Origin: Kiritimatiellota bacterium
GTDB lineage: Bacteria; Verrucomicrobiota; Kiritimatiellia; Kiritimatiellales; Tichowtungiaceae
DNA length: 57,658 bases
Reading direction: 5' to 3'
Assembly (NCBI GenBank): GCA_014381785.1
Contig: JACNKZ010000046.1
Coordinates: 1 to 57,658, forward strand
The first letter of the stretch is position 1, and the number at the start of each line of letters is the position of its first letter. Made by a program: the position numbers and the translations under genes. Shown here in pieces: positions 15,267 to 23,512 of this stretch. The notes beneath the pieces were generated by a model. That model ran no database searches. It was not told where the DNA came from and saw nothing but the letters and a program-made list of their open reading frames with translations.

Positions 15267-16346
15267 ATGGGAAGCAAAATTTTTGATGTCGTAAAACCCG
15301 GTGTAGTCACTGGCGATGACGTACAGGCTGTTTTCAAAATTGCCAAAGAAAACCAGTTCGCACTACCGGCCGTGAACGTGGTCGGTTCGGACTCCATCAA
15401 CGGCGTGCTCGAAGCCGCTGCGGCGGTCAACTCACCGGTCATCATTCAGTTCTCCAACGGTGGCGCAGGCTTCACTGCCGGTAAAGGTCTGAAGCTCGAA
15501 GGCCAGCAGGCGGCTGTTCTCGGCGCCATCGCCGGCGCGAAACACGTGCACACCCTGGCTGAGTCCTACGGCGTGCCGGTCATCCTGCACACCGACCATG
15601 CAGCCAAAAAACTGCTGCCGTGGATCGACGGACTGCTCGACGCCTCCGAAGCCAGCTTCAAAGAAACCGGCAAGCCGCTGTTCAGCTCGCACATGCTCGA
15701 CCTCTCCGAAGAAACCCTCGAAGAAAACGTGCAGACCTGCGCGAAATATCTCGAGCGCATGAGCAAAATCGACATGACCCTGGAAATCGAACTCGGTTGC
15801 ACCGGCGGCGAAGAAGACGGCGTCGACAACACCGACATGGACGAGTCCAAGCTCTACACCCAGCCGGAAGACGTGGCCTATGCATACGAAACGCTGAACG
15901 CCATCAGCCCGCGCTTCACCATCGCCGCTTCCTTCGGAAACGTGCACGGGGTATACAAACCCGGTAACGTCAAACTCACCCCGACCATTCTGCGCGACTC
16001 GCAGAAATACGTGGCTGAGAAATTCGGAACCGAAGCTCAGCCGATCGACTTCGTGTTCCACGGCGGATCCGGTTCTTCTCCGGAAGAAATCAAAGAGGCC
16101 ATCAGCTACGGCGTCATCAAAATGAACATCGACACCGACACCCAGTGGGCCTCATGGGAAGGCATCCTGAACTTCTACAAAGAAAACGAAGCCTACCTGC
16201 AGAGCCAGCTCGGCAACCCGAAAGGCGCCGATCAGCCGAACAAGAAGTTCTACGATCCGCGTGTCTGGCTGCGTAAGGCTCAGGAAAACATGGTTGCCCG
16301 CGTTAAGCAGGCCTTTGCCGACCTCAACGCCCTCGACCGCAATTAA
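15267..16346 (+). CDS. fbaA: class II fructose-bisphosphate aldolase
   Basis: A 359-residue zinc aldolase closely resembling the enterobacterial FbaA in length and sequence: QFSNGGAGFTAGKG, VILHTDHAAKKLLPW (zinc histidine and catalytic aspartate), EIELGCTGGEEDGVDN, NVHGVYKPG, FHGGSGS and KMNIDTDTQWA. It cleaves fructose 1,6-bisphosphate in glycolysis and acts in reverse in gluconeogenesis. The ATG at 15267 has AAGGAG upstream and gives the family N-terminus MGSKIFDVVKPG. It is monocistronic, with its own terminator. Confidence 0.97.
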   Translation: MGSKIFDVVKPGVVTGDDVQAVFKIAKENQFALPAVNVVGSDSINGVLEAAAAVNSPVIIQFSNGGAGFTAGKGLKLEGQQAAVLGAIAGAKHVHTLAESYGVPVILHTDHAAKKLLPWIDGLLDASEASFKETGKPLFSSHMLDLSEETLEENVQTCAKYLERMSKIDMTLEIELGCTGGEEDGVDNTDMDESKLYTQPEDVAYAYETLNAISPRFTIAASFGNVHGVYKPGNVKLTPTILRDSQKYVAEKFGTEAQPIDFVFHGGSGSSPEEIKEAISYGVIKMNIDTDTQWASWEGILNFYKENEAYLQSQLGNPKGADQPNKKFYDPRVWLRKAQENMVARVKQAFADLNALDRN

Positions 16347-16422
16347 GAATGGAGTAGTGGAATAACGGATCGATGGAATATTTGAGGTTCCATTCATCCC
16401 GCAATCCATGATTCCAGCAAGA
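16347..16422. repeat. TGGANTAN-family repeats after fbaA
   Basis: AATGGAGTAGTGGAATAACG and, further on, the complementary type (CATTCATCCCGCAATCCATG). They lie between the stop codon and the terminator, so they are transcribed. Confidence 0.6.
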
Positions 16423-16450
16423 AGCCCCGGCACCACGCCGGGGCTTTTTT
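16423..16450 (+). terminator. rho-independent terminator of fbaA
   Basis: AGCCCCGGC and GCCGGGGCT form a nine-pair stem around ACCAC, followed by six T. Between it and the next gene (16451-16627) are CTTTGCGG-type short repeats and nothing else. Confidence 0.88.
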
Positions 16451-16627
16451 AGTTTTCGCCCAAATTAGAATCGGGTTATTCCTCGCAAAGGCGCAGAGCC
16501 GCCACGTTCACTAAAACCCTCTGCGGCTTTGCGGCTTGAGAGAGCAAAGCGAACGGGTGAGAGAACCTTTTGTCGATGCGGGGCTTTTCCTTTGTGTAAA
16601 CCGGAACCGCGTGGTAAAAGGCTCCCC

Positions 16628-17158
16628 ATGAGCGTGAGTCCATTCCATCTGAACCGACCGGTTCATCTTGCCCGTCGGGATGTTTTTTATGAGCAGGCCG
16701 AACAGCTGATAGAACAGCTTCCCACCCGCAAGAAACTGCCGGATCAGCAGGAGGTTGCCGAAAAAGCACTCCGCCTTTTCTACACCGCCAGACAGCATGC
16801 CCAGGCGGCCAACCGGTCCGAAAAAACCTCAGCCGAAGATCAGTTCTTTCTGGACTTTCTCAACACCGCTGTGGACAACACGCAGTCGATCACCCGCATG
16901 CTGCGCCGCCAGCGATCGGTGGAGTCGGAAGACTGCCCGCTCGGCCGGTTTCTGGGCTCGGAGGATGTGGGGTCAAAAATGAGCGCCCACTACCGTCGAT
17001 GCGCCGCGCACATTCTTAAAGGACTGTTACAGGTTCTAGAGCAGGCCGCCCAGCCCTATCAGGAACTCCAGCAAACCGGTCTGACCAAAATGAGCCCGAC
17101 CGATCAGCTCCGTTACGAAAAAGCGCGCACGCACCTCACCCAGCTGCCGGACGCCTAA
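16628..17158 (+). CDS. hypothetical protein, mainly helical
   Basis: A 176-residue protein not recognised. It is charged, helical and rich in Gln/Arg, with no signal peptide or membrane segment. The start MSVSPFHLNRPVHL at 16628 is the likely one; the frame extends 33 codons upstream, but that part overlaps short repeats. There is no strong Shine-Dalgarno (AAAAGG nearby). Convergent with mutL, 67 bases apart. Confidence 0.5.
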   Translation: MSVSPFHLNRPVHLARRDVFYEQAEQLIEQLPTRKKLPDQQEVAEKALRLFYTARQHAQAANRSEKTSAEDQFFLDFLNTAVDNTQSITRMLRRQRSVESEDCPLGRFLGSEDVGSKMSAHYRRCAAHILKGLLQVLEQAAQPYQELQQTGLTKMSPTDQLRYEKARTHLTQLPDA

Positions 17159-17225
17159 CCTGCATTTGACGCTGCGCTTCTGCCTTTTCAAGGCAGCCTC
17201 ACGTTGTGTCTCGCCGAAATGCGGG

Positions 17226-19010
17226 CTAGCTTCGTCCGAACTTGCGGTTGAGCTCCGTGAAGCTCTGGAAGATCAACGTCGGCCGACCGTGCGGACAGGT
17301 GTAGGGCATTTCCGTTTTCGCCAGATCGCTCACCAGCTTTTCCAGTTCTTCAATGGAAAGATTGTCGCCCGCCTTCACCGCGGCGCGGCAGGCAGCCTGC
17401 GCCACCGTTTCGCGCAGCGCCTCGCGCGTTGCGCGCACTGAAGCCCCGCCCTTGTCGAGCGCCTGAGCAATGCCGCTCAAAATCACAATCGGCGATCCCT
17501 CCTGCAAATGCACCGGCAGCGCATCCACCAAAAACGTGTCGTGCCCAAAGTCGGAAAGGCCAAAGCCCATCTCCTCGAGCGCGGGAAGCTGGCGGCGCAG
17601 CGCCTCCGCATCGGCGGGCATCAGTTCAATCGTCTCCGGGGTCAACAGCCGCTGCTGTGCGGGAGAGCCGGAGGTGATGTCGCGCACAAATTTTTCGAAC
17701 AGCACCCGCTCGTGCGCCGCCTGCGGATCCATCAGCACCACGCCGTCTTCGGTTTCGAGCACGGCGTAGGTTCCGCCCGCCTGCCCCAGCACCCGGCACC
17801 ACGCCCATGGGGCAGAGGTCGGAAGTCGAAGGTCAGAAGTCGAAGCTGTTTTCTGTCCGTTGACTTCCAGTCGCTGATCCATGACCTCTGGCCTCTGACT
17901 TCTGATCTGTGTCCTCTGTCCTCCGATCTCCAGCTCGTGCTGTTTTTCCATGCGCGGCGGCGGAGCCACGCGCGGAGCATCGAATTTAAACGACGGCTCG
18001 CGCCTTTCCTCCGCCGGGGCATTGAGAGCCAGCGCTTTTTCGATCGCGGCGATGACACAGTCGCGCACCGCCGCCGGACGGCGGAAACGAACCTCTTTCT
18101 TGGCCGGGTGCACATTCACATCCACCGCGTCGGGAGCGGTTTCAATAAAAAGAAAGGCCGAGGGATGCCGTCCGCGCGCCAGCACGGCGTGATAGGCCTC
18201 GTTGATCGCATGATAAATCACCGGAGCCGAGGCGGGACGCCCGTTGATGAAGATGTACTGATCGGAGCGGTCCTTGCGGCCCGTCTGCGGCAGCCCGGCA
18301 AAGCCGGTCACTTTAACGGCGTCCGCTTCAAAATCGAGCGCGCGCAAATGGCTGAAAAAGGAGGGATTGTAAATCTCGGCAATGCGGTCGGCCAGCGCGC
18401 CGCCGGCGGGCAGGTTGTAGAGCTCGCGCCCGTCGGACGTCAGCGACAGCCCGGTTTCGGGATGCGCCAGCGCGTACACGCAGAAGAGCTGGCGGATCTG
18501 CGCCAGCTCGGTCGATTCCGTCCGCAAAAATTTACGGCGGGCCGGAACATTAAAAAACAGATTGCGGATTTCAAAGCGCGTACCGGGCGGACAGCCCGCA
18601 TCGGCCACATCCTGCAGTTTGCCGCCCGCCACACGAATTTCCGTGCCACTCACCTGATCGGCCGGGCGGGTGATCAGCGTAAAGCGCGACACCGCGCAAA
18701 TCGACGAAAGCGCCTCTCCGCGAAAGCCGAGCGTGGCGACGGCCTCCACCTCTTCCGCCGTGCGGATTTTACTGGTCGCATGGCGCTCGATTGCCAGCAA
18801 TGCGTTGTCTCGATCCATCCCGAAGCCGTTGTCGGAAATGGCAATCAGTTGCATGCCGCCGCGAACAATCTCGACGTCAACCTGCGTCGCTCCGGCATCG
18901 AGCGCGTTTTCCATCAGCTCCTTCATCACGGAAGCCGGACGCTCAATCACCTCTCCCGCCGCGATCTTATTGATCACATGATCCGGAAGCATCTGGATGG
19001 GTTTATTCAC
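17226..19010 (-). CDS. mutL: DNA mismatch repair protein MutL
   Basis: A 594-residue protein. The N-terminal GHKL ATPase is complete: LPDHVINKIAAGEVIERP, ELMENALDAGAT, ISDNGFGMDR, TLGFRGEALSSI and GTRFEIRNLFFNVPARRKFL. The C-terminal dimerisation/endonuclease region has ACRAAVKAGD and CPHGRPT. Two oddities: the metal motif usually DQHAxxE reads DPQAAHE, so nicking activity may be changed; and the linker (about residues 355-400) is encoded by short degenerate repeats (17817-17940) of the intergenic type. No mutS is in the window. Confidence 0.93.
   Translation of the reverse strand: MNKPIQMLPDHVINKIAAGEVIERPASVMKELMENALDAGATQVDVEIVRGGMQLIAISDNGFGMDRDNALLAIERHATSKIRTAEEVEAVATLGFRGEALSSICAVSRFTLITRPADQVSGTEIRVAGGKLQDVADAGCPPGTRFEIRNLFFNVPARRKFLRTESTELAQIRQLFCVYALAHPETGLSLTSDGRELYNLPAGGALADRIAEIYNPSFFSHLRALDFEADAVKVTGFAGLPQTGRKDRSDQYIFINGRPASAPVIYHAINEAYHAVLARGRHPSAFLFIETAPDAVDVNVHPAKKEVRFRRPAAVRDCVIAAIEKALALNAPAEERREPSFKFDAPRVAPPPRMEKQHELEIGGQRTQIRSQRPEVMDQRLEVNGQKTASTSDLRLPTSAPWAWCRVLGQAGGTYAVLETEDGVVLMDPQAAHERVLFEKFVRDITSGSPAQQRLLTPETIELMPADAEALRRQLPALEEMGFGLSDFGHDTFLVDALPVHLQEGSPIVILSGIAQALDKGGASVRATREALRETVAQAACRAAVKAGDNLSIEELEKLVSDLAKTEMPYTCPHGRPTLIFQSFTELNRKFGRS
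17817..17940. repeat. short-period repeats inside the mutL linker
   Basis: GTCGGAAGTCGAAGGTCAGA followed by GACTTCCAGTCGCTGATCC, CTCTGGCCTCTGACTTCTG and CTGTGTCCTCTGTCCTCCG. The stretch is of the GTCAGAAGTC / CCTCTGAC type seen in repeat-filled intergenic DNA, yet it stays in frame. Confidence 0.7.
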
Positions 19011-19355
19011 AGCCGAATATCATAACGACTTTTCCAATCATTGGAAACTCAGCTGGATCATTTTTAGCCACGAAAAACACAAAACAATTCCAATACGGGG
19101 CGGCCTGTAAGCCGCCTCTTTTTTGTGTTTTTTGTGGCCATTCCTCTTCCAACCCCTGGAAGGGCGGAAGTTCCGCCAGCCAATTATTTTCCAATGGTTG
19201 GAAGAATCGGAGGGAAAAGTTCCAGGCATTGGAACCTAGACGTTCCGGCGGCCGGTTTTTCCGGGTCATGTTGTCTGATGTTATGATCTTATGCGCATAT
19301 GCGCATAAGATGATTTGTTGAACCCAGCGGATCCCGACATAAAGCGATCATTGAT
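19011..19355. repeat. 345-base intergenic stretch with four palindrome copies
   Basis: Exact TTCCAA-N3-TTGGAA at 19032-19046 and 19189-19203; one-mismatch copies at 19147-19161 and 19220-19234. Starts of the last three are 42 and 31 bp apart. Around 19065-19140 are CACGAAAAACACAAAA and its near-complement, another known intergenic type. TTATGCGCATATGCGCATAA (19290-19309) is a perfect palindrome that could be an operator. An 88-codon open frame at 19003-19269 is just a translation of the repeats. Confidence 0.8.
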
Positions 19356-20747
19356 TCAACGAGAAAGAAGCTGGCGGACGTCTTCTGCAGAGAGGAAGTG
19401 GTCGGGGCCGGCGGCTTCAAGAAGCGCTTTGGCGGCGTTGCCGTCCGGGTTGTGCCGCATGTATTTGGCGGCGATGTGCGCGGCGTAGGCGGTGGCGACG
19501 GAGGTGCCCTGCGAGCCGCCAGCGGAGCCGGGGGCGATGAGGTCGACGAAGTCGCCGCGATTGGAGTACTCGGTGTACTGCCCGTCTTCGGTTCCGGCGG
19601 CGACGCCGATGACGCCGGGATAGGCGGCGGGATACATCGGCCGTCCGGTGTTTTCGTTGCCAACAGCGGCGAAGACAGGCGAGCCGTGGTTGATGGCGTA
19701 GTTTACGGCCTGCTCGATAAATTGACTGCGCGTTTCGGAGCCCCAGCTGAGGCTGACGGGGCCGGTGCTTTTTTCGACGGCGTAGGTCATGGCGTTCATG
19801 AGGGTGAAGGCGTCGGCGGAGCCGTCGTCAGCAAACGCTTTGATGGCGACAACGGGCACGCCCTCGCCGACGGCGGTGTTATAGGGGTCGACGAGTCCGG
19901 CGGCGAGCTGCGCCATGAGCGTGCCGTGGCCGACGGCGTCAGTGGAGAGCGGGGCGTCGGGGTTGGTCGCGTCGAAGGCGCTGAGCACGGCGGCGCTGAG
20001 GCCTTCGTTGTAGAGCAGGCCGGAGTCGAGCACCGCGACCGAAAGCGTCCCTTCCCCGGACGGCGGGGTCCACTCTTTGGGCGCGCCGGTGGCGGTGTCA
20101 CCGGGAAGCAGGCCGGGCAGATCGTAGATGTAGTTGGGTTCGGCGAGTGCAATCTGCGGGTCGTTGGCGAGCTGCGCGGCAAGGTCGGGAACGTTGACGC
20201 CATCAGGCAGGAGAATGCGATAGATGCCGAGTTGCGTGTTGGCTGTGATAACGGTACCGCCGGTGCGGGCCAAAAAGGCGTTCAGGTCGTCCATGCTCGA
20301 TCCGGGTCCGAAGCCGATGAGAATTTCGCGGGCAAGGTAGCGGGTGCGCCCGTCAATGGTAGTGGCGATGCGGCGCAGGGACTTCAGCGGTCGGGCTGCT
20401 TCGGCGAAGCCTTTGCGGAAGACGCGGATGCCAGTAAGCGTAATGCGGCTACCGAGCGGACCGGTTTCGCGGCGCCAGTCGAGTCGGTAGTCGTACGGGG
20501 CGAGCAGCAGGTCGAGTGTTTTCTCTACATCGGCATCCTGCCAGAGCCCGCCAACGGTTTTCTGTGCGGCAGGATCAATCTGCACCTGAACGCCGGCGGT
20601 GGCGAAGTGCTCCAGCAGCCCGGGCAGCGGTTCCCCTGCGGCCCGTAGCCAGAGGCGATCCTGATCCATCCGGAATTCGCGCACTTCAGCAGGCGCAACC
20701 AGCGCGGCGGTCAGCATAAACAGCAGGATATAAGCGGTGCGAAACAT
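19356..20747 (-). CDS. secreted subtilisin-like (S8) serine protease with STN-like N-terminal domain
   Basis: A 463-residue exported protease. Signal peptide MFRTAYILLFMLTAALVAPA; residues ~38-92 (GEPLPGLLEHFATAGVQVQI to DYRLDW) resemble the short STN domain of secretins and TonB receptors; ~135-208 look like an S8 propeptide/inhibitor domain ending AEPNYIYDLPG. The catalytic triad is complete: Asp241 in VAVLDSGL, His274 in GHGTLMA, Ser416 in GTSVATA, with oxyanion Asn in AAVGNENTG. The ATG at 20747 gives the signal peptide; the longer frame does not. Substrate unknown. Divergent from the secreted protein at 20.8 kb. Confidence 0.85.
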   Translation of the reverse strand: MFRTAYILLFMLTAALVAPAEVREFRMDQDRLWLRAAGEPLPGLLEHFATAGVQVQIDPAAQKTVGGLWQDADVEKTLDLLLAPYDYRLDWRRETGPLGSRITLTGIRVFRKGFAEAARPLKSLRRIATTIDGRTRYLAREILIGFGPGSSMDDLNAFLARTGGTVITANTQLGIYRILLPDGVNVPDLAAQLANDPQIALAEPNYIYDLPGLLPGDTATGAPKEWTPPSGEGTLSVAVLDSGLLYNEGLSAAVLSAFDATNPDAPLSTDAVGHGTLMAQLAAGLVDPYNTAVGEGVPVVAIKAFADDGSADAFTLMNAMTYAVEKSTGPVSLSWGSETRSQFIEQAVNYAINHGSPVFAAVGNENTGRPMYPAAYPGVIGVAAGTEDGQYTEYSNRGDFVDLIAPGSAGGSQGTSVATAYAAHIAAKYMRHNPDGNAAKALLEAAGPDHFLSAEDVRQLLSR

Positions 20748-20837
20748 GGAGGAAACGGTAGCAGGCAGATGAACAAATGGCAACCGGCAGGGTCTAACTG
20801 TGCGATTGACGGGTCTTAGACGGAGGCGTATGTTCCG

Positions 20838-21746
20838 ATGGCTATGAAGCAAACAGCAATTCTATATGTGACGCTGGCATTGGGATCCGCCCTTTCTGCA
20901 GGGGCGGACGATGTGCTGGATGCCAAGCTGAATGCGCTGAAAACGAAAGCGACGCAACGTACGTATTCATCCCGGGCGCTTCTGGATAATCAGAGTTTCA
21001 TCGTCCCGAAAGCCGCCACCGATGAGGAAAAGACGCTGGATGCAAAACTTCGGGCAATGGATAAAAAGCTGGATCAGGCATCATCCGTACTTGCGGGACC
21101 AGTTTCCCTGAGCCCCTATATGCCGCGTCCTGCGCAGGAAGAACCTGTTAACTGGTTGACCCCCGCCCTGCTCGATGACGCCGCCTCAAAAAACAACTCA
21201 TCTGAAGGGGATGAAGATTCATGGATTACAATGGAGCTGCTCCGGCAAAACAACATCAAGCTAGAAAAAATGGAACAGGCAGATGGACGGGCAGCGTTTG
21301 ATCAGCGACTGCGGGGCGAGGTGCCAGACAGGTCGATCACCCCATACAACCCGTTGAAAGGGGATAACGACACCCTACCAAGCATGTATTCAAGCGGCCC
21401 GGTCACGCCGGCGACCCGGCAGGCCTCGCCAAAAGACTCCAACTCCACCTACACCCGCTCTCAAACGCCGACACCGGACACCTTGCGCTCTGCCCCTGAT
21501 TCGCCGTCCGCCCTGCCCGGCTCCTGGCGGTCAAGATCGACCGCTCAAGGGACGTTTCCAGAGCGGTCTCGACCGTTCGGAAAAACGCAGACGCCGGCGC
21601 CCTCCAGCCTGAGCCCCTCTTGGACGACCCCGAACTCCGAAACGCCGGCGCCGTCTAAGAGAGTTCGTCGGACATTACCGACTCATACCGAAAATCCGTT
21701 TGAAGACGATTTCATGCCGACGATAAAAAAAAGTATTTGGGACTGA
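20838..21746 (+). CDS. secreted, mostly disordered protein of unknown function
   Basis: A 302-residue protein with a signal peptide (MKQTAILYVTLALGSALSAGA, cleavage near ADD; start at 20838 or 20844). Two related segments follow, DVLDAKLNALKTKATQRTY and KTLDAKLRAMDKKLDQASS, then a proline/serine/threonine-rich region to the C-terminus. No domain is recognised. Its stop abuts that of the convergent TPR gene (21746/21747). It is divergent from the S8 protease 90 bases away and could share its regulation. Confidence 0.65.
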   Translation: MAMKQTAILYVTLALGSALSAGADDVLDAKLNALKTKATQRTYSSRALLDNQSFIVPKAATDEEKTLDAKLRAMDKKLDQASSVLAGPVSLSPYMPRPAQEEPVNWLTPALLDDAASKNNSSEGDEDSWITMELLRQNNIKLEKMEQADGRAAFDQRLRGEVPDRSITPYNPLKGDNDTLPSMYSSGPVTPATRQASPKDSNSTYTRSQTPTPDTLRSAPDSPSALPGSWRSRSTAQGTFPERSRPFGKTQTPAPSSLSPSWTTPNSETPAPSKRVRRTLPTHTENPFEDDFMPTIKKSIWD

Positions 21747-22535
21747 TTATTCATCTTCGTCGCGCCCCTCAAGGATCTTCAAGGCCTCTTGCGCGCGACG
21801 AATTTTTGAAATCTGCATCTGAAACGCTCGTATTTTTTCTTCCTCGGGATTCGTTCCCTGAAAAAGCTCTAGCGCATGCTCAGCGGAACGGAGCGCCTTC
21901 TCATAATCCCCCGCCAGGTAATACGCCTCTGCCAATGTGTTCCACGCAGAGGGGAAGGCCGGGCCGCCCAGAATGGCCTCACGGGCGTGACGTAGCGCCA
22001 GCTTCATGTTCTTAACGCCGGACCCCGCGGCATAACACCAGGCCAGATTGTTGTGCACCTTGGGGTTGTTGGGAAACCGTTCAGCGAGCCCGTGAAACAC
22101 CTCAACGGCATCCTTATACCGTTTCATTCTGACGTAGAGCGTTCCCAGCCGGAAGAGAAGGTCTTCGTTCTCGGCATCCACCTCAAGCGCCCTCAAATAC
22201 GCTTTCTCGGCCTCTTCATACTCCCCCTCATCGGTATACTCCACTCCGACAGACATTAAAAACCCGACATTGACGCGTTGCACCTCGTTGGTTTCGGCGG
22301 CTTCTTCTTCGTCCTTGGCCAACTCCTCAAAGCGATTGGTCGTGATGTTCACCGGCATCGCGGCATCCTCATCCTGAATCTGATCAACCCCGATGCTTGG
22401 CCCGGAGTCCTCCTCGGTCAGGCTCTGCGGCGCATCATCGGCGGATGAAACATTCAACAGCTCCTGCGCCGCCGCCGACCAGGCTAAACTCATCCCCAGC
22501 AAAATAAACAAAATGTATCGCATCATAAAACTCAC
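21747..22535 (-). CDS. exported TPR-repeat protein
   Basis: A 262-residue protein with signal peptide (MRYILFILLGMSLAWSAAAQ) and at least three tetratricopeptide repeats between ~80 and 220: YTDEGEYEEAEKAYLRALEV, GTLYVRMKRYKDAVEVFHGL and TLAEAYYLAGDYEKALRSAE. TPR proteins hold other proteins together; the partner is unknown. The GTG at 22535 overlaps the cdaR stop by four bases (GTGA); ATGs at 22526 and 22523 are alternatives. It is last gene of the folP-cdaA-cdaR unit. Confidence 0.8.
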   Translation of the reverse strand: MSFMMRYILFILLGMSLAWSAAAQELLNVSSADDAPQSLTEEDSGPSIGVDQIQDEDAAMPVNITTNRFEELAKDEEEAAETNEVQRVNVGFLMSVGVEYTDEGEYEEAEKAYLRALEVDAENEDLLFRLGTLYVRMKRYKDAVEVFHGLAERFPNNPKVHNNLAWCYAAGSGVKNMKLALRHAREAILGGPAFPSAWNTLAEAYYLAGDYEKALRSAEHALELFQGTNPEEEKIRAFQMQISKIRRAQEALKILEGRDEDE

Positions 22536-23512
22536 ATGGTTTTAACCGTCACCTGCACCACGGACGGTTCAATTTTTTCAACCTGAACACCCGTCGGGAT
22601 ATCCACACGCACCGGCACTTCATAGTCTGTCGGTTCAGTCAGTTCAGTGCAGTCGATATAGGTGTACACATCCCGCACGTTCAACTTTTCGATCCGCTGC
22701 GGACTGCCTTTCAGCACCACATCCACCCGTTCGGGGCGGATTCGAACCACCCGTGTATCATCCGATGCCAACAGCGGCCGAACCAGATTTTTTTCAACCC
22801 GGCGGGTCACGAACCGTTCCACCAAGGAAAGCTCCACCGACACCCGGTCGGGATCGGACTCCCAGGGCTGCCCGCTTGCTGCAATATTCACATGGGTTTT
22901 AAATGAGTTATAGCGTCCGTCCAGACTGACCGGAACCGTATGAACCTGTTCGAGATCGAGCAGCCTGCGTTCCGCACCGTGAACACGAACTACGGCAGGC
23001 ACACACACCACCTTCTCAATCTGAATCCCCTCAGGAAGCATCCCCTCCAGCGCCACCTTCACCGGCAGATCGCGCTCCACCTCACGGTCGATCGTCACGG
23101 TGATCTCCGGTGGATTAAAAACAACCGCGTGCGCGCGGGACGGCGCTTTCACATAGCGCGGCGTGAACTTAACGGTCTGCCGCAACCGGTCGGTCCGATC
23201 TGAAATATCCATTTCGAGCGCAACCTGATCGCGGCTGAGAAAACGAATGTCGTCCCGCGAACCGCGGAAGCGGATGCTCACCACATCGGTCGACTGATCG
23301 AGCACCGCAAGCCCGGCCCCCGCCGTAATCGCCACCGGCACATCGGACACCACCACCTCGTAGCTGGTGCTTTCACGGATCCCCTGCCAAACGGCAAACG
23401 CCAGCAACAGGCAGACCAGCTTGATGGTCCAGTTGCGGCTCACCGTTCCCCACAAAGGGGCCAGATTAGAACTGACCAGCCGCTGGACATTACGCTTCAT
23501 CTTATCGCTCAC
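22532..23512 (-). CDS. cdaR: CdaR/YbbR-domain protein, regulator of diadenylate cyclase
   Basis: A 326-residue protein with one N-terminal membrane anchor (NWTIKLVCLLLAFAVWQGIR) and extracytoplasmic YbbR repeats: SYEVVVSDVPVAI, VVSIRFRGSRDDIRFL, ITVTIDREVERDLPVKV, VDVVLKGSPQRIEKL and DYEVPVRVDIPTGVQVEKIE. In other bacteria CdaR binds CdaA in the membrane and adjusts c-di-AMP output. The gene overlaps cdaA by 11 bases and the TPR gene by 4, so the unit is translationally coupled. Confidence 0.88.
   Translation of the reverse strand: MSDKMKRNVQRLVSSNLAPLWGTVSRNWTIKLVCLLLAFAVWQGIRESTSYEVVVSDVPVAITAGAGLAVLDQSTDVVSIRFRGSRDDIRFLSRDQVALEMDISDRTDRLRQTVKFTPRYVKAPSRAHAVVFNPPEITVTIDREVERDLPVKVALEGMLPEGIQIEKVVCVPAVVRVHGAERRLLDLEQVHTVPVSLDGRYNSFKTHVNIAASGQPWESDPDRVSVELSLVERFVTRRVEKNLVRPLLASDDTRVVRIRPERVDVVLKGSPQRIEKLNVRDVYTYIDCTELTEPTDYEVPVRVDIPTGVQVEKIEPSVVQVTVKTM

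Noticed and set aside
19003-19269. 88-codon minus-strand frame between mutL and the S8 protease
   Set aside because: Its peptides (FFQPLENN, FQGLEEE) are translations of the palindromes; no conserved domain.
19398-20648. 416-codon frame opposite the S8 protease
   Set aside because: It is Gly/Val-rich antisense translation of a gene with a complete catalytic triad.
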